A DNA stretch of 64,000 bases from contig NC_056545.1 of assembly GCF_910596095.1 (NCBI RefSeq), positions 22,343,067 through 22,407,066 of the forward strand, in the 5' to 3' direction. Below, in pieces: positions 1 to 12,782 of this stretch. The position numbers and the translations under genes are program-made. The stretch comes from Thunnus maccoyii (taxonomy: Eukaryota > Chordata > Actinopteri > Scombriformes > Scombridae). Below the pieces are notes generated by a model, which worked only from the letters and a program-made list of their open reading frames with translations, made no database searches and was not told where the DNA came from. Numbering within the stretch: position 1 is the first letter of the stretch; every line of letters begins with the position of its first letter.

Positions 1-535
1 TGTTTGCCAGTGACCTCCGCCCCCTTGTCAAACTGCCCCTCAAGCTCTTCACAAGCTGTCAGCGGCATGTAGCACTATTTGTTGGTTTGGCTTTAGAAGT
101 AAGCAATGAGAGCCCAATGACTCTTTATTTGGGTAATAAGCTTCCAGTTTAATGTCTAATAATGAATATTTCACAAATGGTATAAAATCTGTAGTTGTAT
201 CTACTGAAATGTTCTCTGAAGGCAGTTTATGGTGCATCAGGTTCACACAAATATCCAGCTGAAACAGGGTGGACGAGCTGTATTCTCATGAGGATAGTTG
301 TATAGTTGAGTAAGGTATAAGACACAAATCATAAGTGTCCTAAGAACAAATGTAGGCAAATATAACAACAACCTAAACTTAAGTACTTATTCTTCCTTTG
401 CTCCACAAGTGTTTGAATAAGAGACAAATAATCATTATTCTTATATCAACAATGGATAACATGACTACTTTTATTGATATTTCTACGAATCATGACCGGA
501 CTCTTAAGATTTAACTGAAGCCAATTGTTCTAGTT

Positions 536-790
536 TTCTGGCCTGCAGCTTTATTTATGGTTCGCTCCCACTGCTCTCATCAGCATCATTTTCAGCTGCT
601 TTCAAAGAAAAAGCTCTAAAAAAACACATCTGTACATTATCAGCCGAGCACCAAACAGCAGACAGGCAAAGTTAACAACTAGCTGGTTAATGTAGCGGAA
701 CATTTAGCAGCTAAAGAGTCATATTTTTATCAGTAGTTGGTGGCGAGAACAACACAGCTAAGGAGAATGAATATTGAAAACACAACTCAA
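536..790 (-). repeat. Diverged dispersed repeat, copy 1
   Basis: Read on the minus strand, this stretch resembles 9955-10190 read on the plus strand over about 200 bases: both have a CTCTTTAGCT block, then a CCAGSTAGTTG-like block, then a TGCTGYTTGGTGC-like block, in the same order. Two related stretches far apart and in different genes mark an interspersed repeat. I cannot name the family; it resembles a common teleost non-autonomous element. Heavy divergence suggests an old insertion. Confidence 0.6.
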
Positions 791-1207
791 AATAAATGCA
801 AATGTTGCTCATTATCTGCTGGATGTGTAAGGTCACTGTTTGCCATCAAATGTGCCCTATCAACTTTATAAGGTCAGTGTCAGTTATTGCAGGTTTAAGT
901 ATGAGAACAGCAGTCATCTCTTATCTGCAAAGTAAGAATTGTTGCTGTTTTGAGCCATAAAGCAGTGTCTTTGTCTTTTTTCTACCTTTAATCAGCAGAC
1001 TACCCCAAGAGAAGCAGGGAGTCACAGTTTGAACCTGATTAAACACAATTTACATGAAGAGCAGAGGACAATCAGCTCTCATTATTTCTTATATAAGTCT
1101 CATTTAAGTTGTAAGGAGTTGCTTAAGAGAAAGCTAATACTAATACATCAACATGGCAAGCACAAAGCTATTAATGTTAATTAATGGCTGGTGATGTTCA
1201 TGTCAGT

Positions 1208-1213
1208 TTTATT
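1208..1213 (-). terminator. rtn2: Candidate rtn2 polyadenylation signal
   Basis: The minus strand reads AATAAA about 450 nt downstream of the rtn2 stop codon, a sensible 3' UTR length. Other AATAAA hexamers exist further down, so the true site is not fixed by sequence alone. Confidence 0.35.
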
Positions 1214-1660
1214 CTACCAAGCTGACATTAAATGATGCTAAATAATGAAAGCAGCAATAATGCTTCATTGCTTCGTTATGAATGATTCTGCAGCTCAACA
1301 GGAACACGGCAATCGCTACTTGTGTAAAAAAACAGACCTGTTGCCGCCAAAAACACAGTGATCTTCTGTGTTGTCCCTGCTCGGAGTAGATGTGTGAACC
1401 GGTTATATTAAACGCTGCCCACAGAAAGCATCTCAGTAAATAAAATTCCTCTCCTCATACAGCTCCCCTCCCTCCTCATGAGTGAATAGCAGCTTTGTTT
1501 CAGCTGTCAGGGTCGATTAAATCTTGCTCCCGTAAACAAACATCATGGCGGACAAATGGAAATGAGTGGCCCCTTCAGCGGCCCCACAGAGGATGTAGCA
1601 TACCATTCCAACATTTTCCAAATCCCAAATCCTGGGTGCTTTCAACATGCCACCGACGTG

Positions 1661-4600
1661 TTACTTTGACTTCACTTTGTGTTTGGGGGCAGGCGCGGGT
1701 GCAGGGGCGGGGGCAGGTGAGGGACTCACTGTATCATACATACTGAAAAACCTGCAACAAAACAAAGGACATCACATGACACAAGATCATTTTAAATTAT
1801 TCTCATATTTTGTTTGCATGATATTAAGAGCAGACATTATATAAAGAGCAGGATACTTACATGTTTCTGATTTTCTTTACAAAAGCTTTCACCGCTCTAA
1901 CAAACCTCCTCATCCGCAGCTGTTGTCAAAATGACAGATGGGTCAGTGCATTCAGAGTCTATTTGTATCAAACTGCTCTTTCTCTGCTATCAGTAGATGG
2001 TTTAACAGATTATTTTCTGCTTGAGTAAATATATTCAGGTTTGTTTTGAATCTCACCTGCTGTTTTTTGTACAACAGAGGAAAGGAAAAAACAGTGATCA
2101 CGGCTGTAAAACAAGGACACAGGAATAATTATTTTCATCACTTTACTATTGTACAAGTCCATTTTAATTTGTGAATTACCATTGAAATACATGCCATACA
2201 AAACCATTTCTCTAAGCAACATATCTCATCCCTATCTCTTAGGATAAAGTCTGTGTGGATGATTGGACACATGAACCGTGTGACTTTGGCACAGGAGACT
2301 GGCTCCTGTCAAAATTAGTTTCTTTTCACCAAGACCACAATGTTTTACTGAGGGTAACCAACAGGTTTCATTGGAAGGAACTGGCACATTTAAGTTGAGG
2401 AGACACAAATGCAGGAAATATGTTGTGTAAGTGTGAGGAGTGAAGATGCACAGTGAGCAAAACTCACCAGCTATCAGCAGAGTCAGTCCGTTGGCTATGA
2501 TACCGACGTAGGTCAACAGATACAGAAGCACAACAAACTGAAAGAAAGAGCAGAGAAAATGTTTTAAATTGATTTTTAAGTTGTATAAGCAGTGATGTTA
2601 ACAATTGATTAATAATTAAGTCATGTGAAGGGTTTGATTGTACTGTTGATCCCACTGAGAATCAACACCTGTGCAGCTCTGCTGATTTCAGGTCACTGTT
2701 TTCAATTGCTGGTCCACCCCAAACAAAAACCATAAGTTGATTTAAAACTGTGGGAAGATGCTCACAGCTACATACACCTGCCCTGCTCTGGGGCAGCATT
2801 GCTGGCAGCCACAGTGTCTTTTTTAATACTATCACCAGATGGTGCCAGAGTCAGAAATCTTCAAACACACTGTACATGTTTTGGTTTTATGACCTATGAT
2901 TTATGGACTTTCAACACTGGACTTTTTTGATGTTCATATATCTGTCATTATTTTATCATCACACACAGACCTTAATAGAGTCAATCATGCTGTCGATGAA
3001 AAGAAGGCGTTTGATTTCTGTGACAGCAAACGCGACCAGTAACACCGTCTCCTCCACCAGCATCACTGTCTCCTTATCTGTCAGAGAGCTGTCGTAATCC
3101 AGATGGGACCTGAGAAAAGAGACGCACATACAGGCCCTTAAGTACATGAACAGCAATGTGCATCTACCACAAATGAGGCCCTGTATTTGTCCAGAAGTAG
3201 CCAGTTAGTGACATTATAGAGAGCAGTGCAGTGGAATATTTTTCTCCCATATAAGATTAATTGTGGGCATAATGTCTAAATCAACATAAATGGACTCACT
3301 GGAAGGGGTGCTCCCCCCTGGGGTTCCAGCGCAGCAGCTCCAGCAGCTTATAGTAGAGGCGGAGGGGGAAGGTGACACACATGACACCCAGACAGATGTG
3401 GGAGATCACGGTGATGGCACTGAGCTGGAACATACTGGCCAGACCAATCACCAGCCCCGTAAACACCACACCAGTCTTCCTCACTTTCCGCCAATACACC
3501 AGATCTACAACTGTAAAAGAAGGTGGACACATGTAAGAAACAGTTAATAATGTGTGATGACACACAGTAAGAGCTTGAACAGTTAGAAACATTTTTTTTT
3601 TTCTCCTCATAAATATTGTTTGTTAATTTATCAGATGCTTCTGTTTTTGATTTTGGAGCAACCTTTGTTGATCGTTTCAAGGTTTCATTCTGCATTGCCT
3701 GGCTGTGAAGCAGTCCGGCAAGTAAAAATAAACAGCTTTTTCTTTGCTTTCTTTGATTTTCTCTGCAACATTGATTTTCTATGGGGCTTTTTTTTAATCA
3801 TTATTTAGCCATAGTCATTATCACTAAGAGAGGAACAAAATAATCAAGACTCGATGGACACACTGGTGCCAGGTATAAATATTATTATACATATTATACA
3901 GATGTTGTGTATAATATGTATATACCATTAAGTTGCATCATGGCAGGTGTAGATCCAGTGTTTTAGGAGCTTGAATCATAGGAAGTAAGTCAGGATGACA
4001 GTTCTTTACAATCTGTCTCTTGCAAGTTCCAGTTTTATGGAAGTGTAATGCTAAATGGATGGAGTACATCTCTCATTGTCGTATTAAAATAACACACTGG
4101 CCACACAACAAACGAATAGCCATCTTGTCATCATATCAGAATGTCATCAATCTGTTACTGTGAGAATCAGTGTCATCAGCCTTAACAACATACAATATAA
4201 GGCATAAAAATGGTCATTTGAGTTTAAATTTGCACAGATTGAATCATATGAAGCTTGTCCTTCCTTCACTGTAAGCATTGTTGCAGTTATATTTTTTCTT
4301 GCCCTAAATTTAAATGAGGGAACACATGTTCTTAGTTTTATAAACTACTGTGAAAGTTACACCACTTAACTCTGTGATTCTCAACACTCACTCCTCACTC
4401 AACGACCAAGATCATCTTCTTGTGTTTATTACAAACAAACCTGCTGCTGCCGAGACGCACAACAGTCCCTCTGTGCCAGAGACTGTTCAGGTGTAAATGA
4501 CAGAAAATGCAAAACCTGCCGTGAACTCACTATAGTTTGAATCACTGTTAAATGAATAGCAAAAAGTTAATTAAACACACTGCTTTTGTACTTTAAACAT

Positions 4601-5732
4601 TAGAGCAGAGATACCCCTCATTTGAACAGTTTAGTGAAATGGTATGGACCAATGTGAATCTCTCTGGCTGTATATCTCAAAAAATAAAAAATAAAAAACA
4701 AATAAAATGTCTATCTACAGAATTGCTTTTTTAATAAGTAAAGTAAGGGGCTGGAGAAAGGACAAAAATGAAAAAAAAAACAGTAAGAAAGCTCAGTACA
4801 GAAGGGCGAAAACATTAAAATAATCAATACTAACCAGAAAATCTATTCTCTGCCAGGTTTGCATACACAACACTGGTTTCTTTGTTACTCAAATCAATGA
4901 CAGTAGCATATTTTTGTTCATATCTTTGTGCCAAAAGAGAAGATATTTCAGGAAACAAATATGTCTTAATCAACGCACTGCTTTTAGTAATGCACTTGTT
5001 ACTGAACATTCAGAATCAATTATAAATAAATGAATAATAAAACTGTGAATCACTGTATGGTATTAGATCTTCAACTACCAAAACATCTAATTAGCCTACT
5101 AACTCCAGCGTTAATCTTGAGGCAATTATCTGATTAAAACAAACCCTCGGGCATCTTACACTTAAACATGTACACACACACAACTCTTTTTTTCGCAAAA
5201 GACAATGTGCAAGCAACAACAACCCTTCTTAATAATCAGGTTTCCAGACAAATCTGTAGGTGAACATTTTTCAAGTTTTCTTATTTAACAACAAATTTGG
5301 ACAGAACAGAGACACTCATACTTATGCTTTTACACCTATGAAGTCATTTTCCTCAACACTCAGCATGTCATAACCATAATCTAACCCCGATTCTCACCCC
5401 AATAACCAAAATATAACCAATTTTTTTTTTAAATAACCCTGACAAGAAAACACTTATCAGTCTCATTTTCTAATGAGACAAAGTGGACCTTTAGGAATGA
5501 AACAAACATTCAATCAGCAGCAGGGTCTCATTTAGCTGAGCCCCATTCTGACCACGAAATGAAAGACATGCTGGACTCGGTGTCGGACTGGTCATCCTGT
5601 CTGTAATCACATCTTCCCAGCAGAGAGAAAAAAAAATTAATTCTTTCTTCCTCCTTCTGACAGCAGACCAATTCACTCCAATTCACTTAACTCAAAGCTG
5701 TCACTATTTATTTCCTTACGTTTGGTGGCCAT
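1661..5732 (-). CDS. rtn2: Reticulon 2 (short reticulon, RHD protein)
   Basis: Seven coding exons on the minus strand: 5720-5732, 3300-3510, 2971-3109, 2468-2537, 2057-2103, 1861-1919 and 1661-1742; they sum to 207 codons including stop. The protein starts MATKLVDLVYWRKV, the classic short-isoform reticulon start, and is nearly all reticulon homology domain: a first long hydrophobic hairpin (about residues 18-60), a roughly 66-residue loop, and a second hairpin with the family motif TYVGIIANGLTLL. Reticulons shape tubular ER membrane from within the bilayer. The TGVVFTG stretch and the adjacent ppm1n gene favour RTN2 over RTN1/3/4. The tail is odd: about seven Ala-Pro pairs precede a KVKSK end that fits a KxKxx ER-retrieval signal. 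No long N-terminal exon of the human RTN2-A kind was recognised. Splice sites are GT-AG throughout. Confidence 0.9.
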
Positions 5733-7938
5733 TTCAGCGGCAGTCCAGCTTGCTCTCCTCTCTTTCTTGAGCTTGTTGGCTTGCACTCCAGGCTTTTTTT
5801 GGCCACCCCAGCTCCGTCAGCAATATAAGGCCTGGCTGGCCTAATTTTATCCTGTATTGGATATCCCCTGTTTGGATTCACACACTCACTCTCACACACA
5901 CACAAATTGGGAACTTGAGACGTCAGCATACATGTACTTGTCCCTCGGCTTTCAGAGACTCTCAAGGTTCCTCTGCCTGTCAGTGGCTGACCTGTACCCA
6001 GAGGCCTTCAAAGTTAGTTAGGAACAGCTTTTAATGTAAAATTCATCACCAATCAGGATTAATAAGAACACAACCAGTGTTAGTAGGTCACTACAGTATC
6101 TCCTCCAGCTGAGTATGCAGCATTCATAACAAACTAATGAATTTATTATAGAGCTTGAATCATAACACGGCACACTGTAATAGAAAAACGATTGAGATGA
6201 TTTACCAATCACATTTTAAATGCATGGAAGACATATTTCTCTGCAGAGCACATTATCTTCAGCACATTTCAGCTCCTTGCGACTGTCTCTGTTGACATCT
6301 TAGAGTCAGTCAGACCAAAATCTGGAACCACACACACCTCTCAACTCCGTAAGTCATTACTTAACCAAATAACTCACACCTTATAGTTGGAAAGATATTG
6401 ATTAGTACTCTAATTTGTTATTAGAAGCAGATATTCTCATGTTGCAGGCAGATAGCTATGTTTAAAATGTCTACTGTACATCACAGTATCATCCAAATTA
6501 TTATTATTTTTAGCATCATGTGCTGTACTGTTATAGTTTGTCCCTCTGATCAGTTTTCTGTTGCCATTTCAGAGTATTTTTGCTCATGTTTTGACAGATC
6601 ATTCATTTTGCTGCAGTATGATGGTTCTGCTCAAGCTAATATACAGCTGTGTAATAGCACATTCTTGCAGCAGTGAATAGAAATGTCAATCTAAAAAAAC
6701 ATTTTTGCAAGAATGCACAATGCTCCAGGGGAATTTGGAGCACACACATATACTCACAGGTTTGTTTTCTAATGGTTTTACCTCTGAGACTGAGCTGTTT
6801 AAACACTATCATGACTAAGGAGTTATCCAACCTTTCCTGCTTGGTCGCAAGAGCATGACTGGCAGTGCGCGTCAGCCCCTTAAATCAAAGTATGTGGAGA
6901 ATTACAGAGAGCGGTGATGTCATCCTGGCTGACTGCACAGATTTAAGCAGTTGTTTGGGGAACGGTACCAAACAAAAACTGCTGTAAGTCATGTTGTGGT
7001 GGCATGCATACTCAAGCAAAACCAAAATCAAATTTCTGCTTGTTCAAAATGAAGTAAACAGATAAGACATGAAGCAATCTTTGCCCCTTTATCTCTCTTT
7101 CACATTGTAGACACAAAAACAGTCCAATCTGACTCAACATTAAAGTCAGAGTGCCACTCTGATTTAAGGTCTTAATGGTCTGTCAGTGTTGTGGTGCAAG
7201 ATCAGTTATGAAACCCTGCAGACGTGCATACATGCACTGTGACCATGTTTAACACACAAAAGTGTAACATCAGTTGAAAGAGATCATCTGTGCGCATAAT
7301 GAAAATAAGCCTTCTTTCCTTCCTCCACCCTCCACCGTCTCTGTGTCTCCTCTTGCCTCCGTCAGCCACACACTGTGTGCTAAATGGCTGACTGTCCTGT
7401 AATCCACAGCACTGCAAGCCTATAATCCAGACCGATCAAAGGTTGAGATTACCAGAGAGGGTGGGATAGTCCAGAGCTGCAGACAGGAGGACAGTGAGAG
7501 AGTGTCGATGCAAGACAGGCAGGGATTGGTGCACACAAATAGCCAGCCAATCACAGAGGAGGCAAGGAAAATAACAAGGCAAAGGGAGAGCTGGTGAAAG
7601 AGGGAAGAGCTATGAAAAAGCGAGGGAGAAGGTGAAATCACAGCAGCACAGAGACTAGAGACCAAACAAGGAGGAGAGGAAGGATGAGTGGAGGAAAGAG
7701 CGCTGATCAGTGAGGTCTCCAGAGGGGGAGAAGGAGATGAGCAGGGAGAGGAGGGTGAGCAGCCAGCACAGAAAACATCCATCAGCGCAGGCAGCCATGC
7801 TCTGAGCCCTGGAGCAGAAGGGCTACGCAGACACTGCACAGGCCCAGCATCAGGCCTAGCTCAGCCCTCCATCCCAGCCGTAAACAGCGAGGCAGGGACA
7901 AAAGAAGATTCTCCACGTATCAGCTGTGCATAAGAGCC
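5733..7938. other. Head-to-head rtn2/ppm1n intergenic region
   Basis: About 2.2 kb separates the divergent start codons. It must hold both promoters and 5' UTRs. The purine-rich stretch 7560-7930 just before the ppm1n start is probably its leader. I found no exon that joins in frame to either gene, so an extra upstream exon for a longer rtn2 isoform remains possible but unsupported. Confidence 0.55.
5821..5830 (-). promoter_or_regulatory. rtn2: CArG-like box upstream of rtn2
   Basis: The minus strand reads CCTTATATTG, one base from the serum-response-factor CArG consensus CCWWWWWWGG, about 90 bp upstream of the rtn2 start codon. RTN2 is known to be enriched in muscle, where such boxes are common. 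A single near match is weak evidence and could be chance. Confidence 0.25.
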
Positions 7939-10900
7939 ATGAGGACAGCCAGGAAGGGAAGTGTGGAGATGCCTGCGTTTGTGCGGCAGCTGGTGAAAGA
8001 GACTGAAAAGAGGGTCAGCTCTTTCTTCAAAGGGGGCCGTGGAGGAGCAGCAGAGGGAGAGCAGCCAGGGGAGGGGGAGAAGGAGGAGGTCATCCCCAGC
8101 CCCTATCTGGACCGGCCGGTCTTGGACAAGCTGACAGAGGAGGGCTGCGCCCGCTGGGGCCTCACCTACGCTCTGGGAAGCATGCAGGGCTGGAGGGCCA
8201 ACATGGAGGACTTCCACAACTGTGTGCCACAGCTTGGTGGAGAGCTGGCCGACTGGAGCTTCTTCGCTGTGTTTGATGGTCATGCAGGCAGCACGGTGGC
8301 ACAATATTGCTCCCAGCACCTCCTGGGTCACATGCTGGCAACAGGTGAAAAATATGGATTTAAAAATGAGTGAATGATATGAATGTAATATATAGAGATT
8401 TAATCAAAGATGCTTGAGTCTTTTAGAAGGGAATACACAGAGAAAAAGCTCTTCTTACAGTGGTTGATGTAAAGAAAGAGAGAGGAATGCTCCCTGTTAT
8501 CAGATATCAATATCATGACTGATCATTTTTCATTGTATTCTGCAAATAAAGAGTACATTGTATGTAATGATATGTTTTTATGGGATGCTTGGATTCTTAA
8601 AGTTTTCCATCATTGTATCTGTTTGTGCACACAGGTGGAATGGGACCAGAGGACGACCCCGAAAAGGTGAAAGGAGCCATCATAGAGGGCTTCCTGCAAA
8701 CAGACAAGCACCTGCACTCTGTGGCACGTCGTGAAGGCTGGGAGAGAGGTGGCACCACCGTTGTGGCCACTCTCATCTCACCGTATTACATCTACTTCGC
8801 CAACTGTGGTGACTCGAGGGCCATGCTGTGTCGCTCTGGTCAGGTTTGCTTCTCCACTGAGGACCACAAACCTTACTGCCCTCTGGAGAAAGAGCGTATT
8901 GAGAGTGCAGGAGGTTCTGTCTCCATCCAACGGATCAATGGCTCCTTGGCAGTCTCCCGTGCCCTGGGAGACTTCAGCTACAAGGGGGCAGAGAACCGGA
9001 CGCCCAGCCAGCAGATGGTCTCACCAGAGCCAGAGGTGTGTGTAGTGGAGCGCTCACCAGCAGATGAGTTCCTGGTGCTCGCCTGCGACGGGGTGTGGGA
9101 CACCATCAGTAACGAGGAGCTGTGCGCCTTCATCCACAACCGGTTGCGTGTCTGCACTGACCTGAGGGATGTCTGCACTCAAGTCATTGACCTCTGTCTC
9201 TATAAGGTCAGAACCTGCTACTATCCCATTATATTACAAAGTGATTCAGCACTTTTACATAGTGTTCTGTAGTGAAACTGAAAATACTTTTTAACTAATT
9301 GTAAACACGAAACACAATTTCAGTTTAAAACGAGTTACATAATTTTTAATGGGCTGTTGATTTTATGTAATAACCTAATCCCTCCAACTGTGACTGTGTT
9401 GAGTTAGGTTGGCTGGATGTGAAGGCTGCCAGGATCAGCCCACTTTTAAAAAAAAAAAAAATCCCAGCTTCCTTAAGATAATTCAATGACAGTTTCTATT
9501 TAATTAATAGTACACAAACCAAATCAGTCGCAATTTATTTTCCTTATGAATTTCACTCAGGCTTTCAAAAAACTCACCTTTTCTCATATCTAACTTTTCT
9601 GTCCAACTGCTTTGAATGGACAGGTGATACATTTAGTGGGATGAGAAATTTTCAAAACGTGTTTTACTTCATACTTTATGTTTTTTCAGTATTGCTCTAA
9701 TGGGCTGAGTTACATCTTTAAAAGATAAGACACATGTTGTGAGTACTGGGGATGTACAGAGCCCGGAGTCCCACAAGGGAATGAGCTGGATCCTCTCATT
9801 TTGCTTATAATAATCTGAAAACTTTCTTTCTACATACTGGATGCAAATGACTTGGTGGTGCTATCACCTTTAACAGTTGGCAGATTATTTAACACATAGA
9901 TGCCTAATTAGCAGATAAACAGTAATATTAGTATTCCAACGGGCCAATTTAAGTCTAGTGTTCACTCTCCTTTCGCTTTAGTTTTTTTCCGGCTCTTAAG
10001 AATAACATCTGTCTCTTTAGCTAGGTGTTCCACTTTCTTCACCAGGTAGTTGCAACGTTATCTGCTGCTTGGTGCAGGGCTGGTAGTGTACAATGGATTT
10101 TAAAGCTTTTTCACTGAACACAGCTTGCTGCTATGGTGGAAAAAGACAATGTGAGAGCAGTGAGAGAGTGAATCTAAAGTAACAAAGTGAGCTAAAAGTT
10201 GCTATTAAGCTCCGTTTAGCAACCACTTTCACATACGATTAGTCATGTGATCAATCATCAATATAAAATTATTAATTATAGCTGCTTTATACACATTTGT
10301 GGCCATATGGATGGGAAGGTCTAAAAGTAAATCAGAGAATAGTGTCTTTGGTCTTAACACCACAGATTTACACTGAAAATGCAGCAGTGACCTCTGCTTG
10401 AGCTTTAGTTCGGTCTCAATTAGACTGTGGCTGCTGTTCATGATACAATAGTCAGACATACCACCTTAAAATAGACTGCAGAGGTGTCAGAACAGGTTAG
10501 AAAGGATTATTCTGGGTTCCAATGAGGACTCATTTCAGCACCTCTCACTTTGATAGTGTCAGACAGTTGAAGGTTGTTCAATAACATAGAATTGTTCGTT
10601 GTACCATCCTTATACATGAGGAATAATTTCAGACTAGTGAAGGAAAAAAAGTATTATTGACAGCCAGCCCCACTTTGTTTAGTGAAGGACATATTTCACC
10701 ATACAGCAGAAAAGCTTCATCGCATTAAGTTGTGGCCTTTTAAATTAACTTAAAGGTAATTAATATATGAAATTGTATTTATAGTCTGTCTTGTGTTTTC
10801 TTTAAAAGCAAAGAAACACACCAGGATAAACATGGGCCACATGTGCACAGGCTAACAGCCGAGCTGCACTCTGTTTGGCCATCACGTCCGTCATATCACT

Positions 10901-12591
10901 CGGTTATGTAACAGGGCTGCAGCTTGGAGATGCACAATGACCTCAAAATGTCACAGCTTCCTCCACACTCCATTTACATTTTGCTGCTCCGCTGCATCTG
11001 TGTGACACTGGTGTGCAAACCTTGAGGTGAAAAAGATCTATTTCCAACATTGTTCACCCAGGATGAAATAATGTTTCATATGATGACCAGTGAGGTCTGC
11101 CATCATAACTCACCTCTGTTGATGCCGCTCTGGTCCACAGGGCAGCTTGGACAACATCAGTATCATCCTGCTGTGCTTCCCTGGAGCCCCCCAGCTGTCA
11201 GCAGAGGCACTACACCAGGAGGCCGAGCTGGAGGACCTGCTGGAGTCCAAAGTAGCAGGTGTGTGGTTATACATGATGTGCAAGAGAGGCTGTAGGTGCT
11301 ATATTGTCAAGGATACCTTGTTTTTTCATAATTTAATGCTGAAATCTTTTATGGTTTGTAGTTGAAGCATATTGAGCTGAAACTCTTCTCTGTCCTGTTT
11401 TATGAGGACAGACAGCCTTGTGGTGACTGCAAGCCTTTAATTTTTATTTCTAATACAAAGATTAATCTAATACGAAGATTAATCAATCAACATCTCTCTT
11501 ACAAGCTCCCCATTTTAATCCTCTAAAGGATAACACTGCACTATTCTATATTTTTCTTATTGTCAACAAATCCAATGAAAAGAGACCAAAACCAACAATG
11601 AATTGATCCTAGTAACAAGTATTTTACGTGTATCTGTAGTCTATATCTATATCTATATAATATAGATTAATCCTCTTTGCCATAGAGCTCCGAAACTATT
11701 AAAAACACATCAGTGAGTCACACTGTTGTACTGGGTGACGTTCTTTCATTATGATGAACACAGTCACTCTAGTTTATTTTGAGTCAATCCCACACACACC
11801 TTCTCGGTGTCCTAAATAGTCCCTAACACCAAATGTGTATTGATCCTCTGCTGAAAATAGTTCCCACCAAGTGCACTATTTACTCCTGTTTGAGTAAATT
11901 TAGCTAAAAACTAGACTCCAGCTGTTAAGGGAAATTACTTCACATTAGTAAAAATGAAAAACAAACAAAAAAAATACATATGTGACCCTTTATTAAACAT
12001 GTTATTCTATAGGAACAAATGGGTGAGTAGGGAAGTCAGAAATTATTGATAGACTAACACATTGTCGTTTTTTGTTGACAATGAGAAAAATATCAAATAA
12101 CACCAGCCTTCTTCTTTAAGCTGTCTGTAAAACTTCAAGAAAAACTATCCAAATGTGCTTGTATGCCTGTTTCTATGTTTGTGTTTTGATATTTGACAGA
12201 GATTTATGATGAGCTGTGTGCCAGGGGAGAGGAGCCTGACCTGTTGTCTGTCCTCACAATCCTCGCATCCACCGTCATCCCTGGATTACCACCAGGTGGA
12301 GGCATACAGAGCAAGTAAGAGACATAATGTGTGTTTATGTCTGTGTTTGTGTGTGTGTCTGTACACTGTTACTGGAAATTACATCATGCTACTTCTGTGT
12401 GTTACAGAAGGAACTGCATTATTTCTGCTTACTATCAACAAAGAGAGACGCACAAGCCCACAGTACCTAATGTAAGTACAAAGTAATCATCTGTCCCACT
12501 CTAACCATTAGAAGACATGTTATTTCCATCAGTATGCACAGTATATTTCTCACTCCTTTACCTGTCCATCCAGGGACTGGGAGGCTCCTGA
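7939..12591 (+). CDS. ppm1n: Protein phosphatase Mg2+/Mn2+ dependent 1N
   Basis: Exons 7939-8344, 8635-9206, 11141-11258, 12200-12314, 12408-12471 and 12574-12591 join in frame to about 430 residues. It is a PPM/PP2C Ser/Thr phosphatase with the two-metal catalytic core: MED (WRANMEDFH), DGHAG (VFDGHAG), the CGDSRA and SLAVSRALGDF blocks, ACDGVWD, and the final metal Asp in GSLDN. The following helical part (LPPGGG then SKRN) matches the PPM1A/B/N C-terminal lobe. The KGSLDN and FPGAP wording and the rtn2 neighbour point to PPM1N. The N-terminus is basic and acidic in turn and lacks the Met-Gly myristoylation start of PPM1A/B. The ATG at 7939 has a purine at -3; a second in-frame ATG lies at 7969. 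The last exon gives only six codons (ending GLGGS); an alternative acceptor at 12583/12584 would give a longer tail, so the C-terminus is uncertain. Confidence 0.88.
9955..10190 (+). repeat. Diverged dispersed repeat, copy 2
   Basis: This intron-2 segment of ppm1n shares ordered blocks with 536-790 in opposite orientation. It has no coding signal. The family is unnamed here. Confidence 0.55.
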
Positions 12592-12776
12592 GAAGCCCAG
12601 CTGGGTTTTGCCACAAAGGATCCATGGAGGGACTGTAATTAATGTCAGTATTAAAACTGTTTTCTTCATGTGTGTAATTTGACAAAAAGGGAGATAACGA
12701 ACAGACAGGGGTGTTTGTTTACATCATGCTAGCAAGCAGCATCTTGTCAGAACAAATACAATGCAAAAATAGAGGT

Positions 12777-12782
12777 AATAAA
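12777..12782 (+). terminator. ppm1n: Candidate ppm1n polyadenylation signal
   Basis: AATAAA lies about 185 nt downstream of the ppm1n stop codon on the coding strand, the first such hexamer after it. Confidence 0.5.

Larger units (their letters stand above)
1..1660. other. Non-coding flank downstream of rtn2
   Basis: No exon could be supported here. The part next to 1661 should hold the rtn2 3' UTR, since rtn2 is read on the minus strand and its stop codon is at 1661-1663. A diverged dispersed repeat lies at about 536-790. The short open frames show no family resemblance and look like chance. Confidence 0.6.

Noticed and set aside
7420-7839. 139-codon frame on the minus strand
   Set aside because: It is the antisense of the purine-rich ppm1n leader, with a low-complexity Ser/Pro/Cys translation and no domain.
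7861-8331. 156-codon frame on the minus strand
   Set aside because: It lies opposite ppm1n exon 1, whose reading is strongly supported by PP2C motifs.
12408-12480. ppm1n ending in the frame ALFLLTINKERRTSPQYLM
   Set aside because: With the acceptor phase set by the previous exon the reading is SKRNCIISAYYQQRE, which matches the PPM1A/B SKRNVIEAVYN block; the other frame does not.
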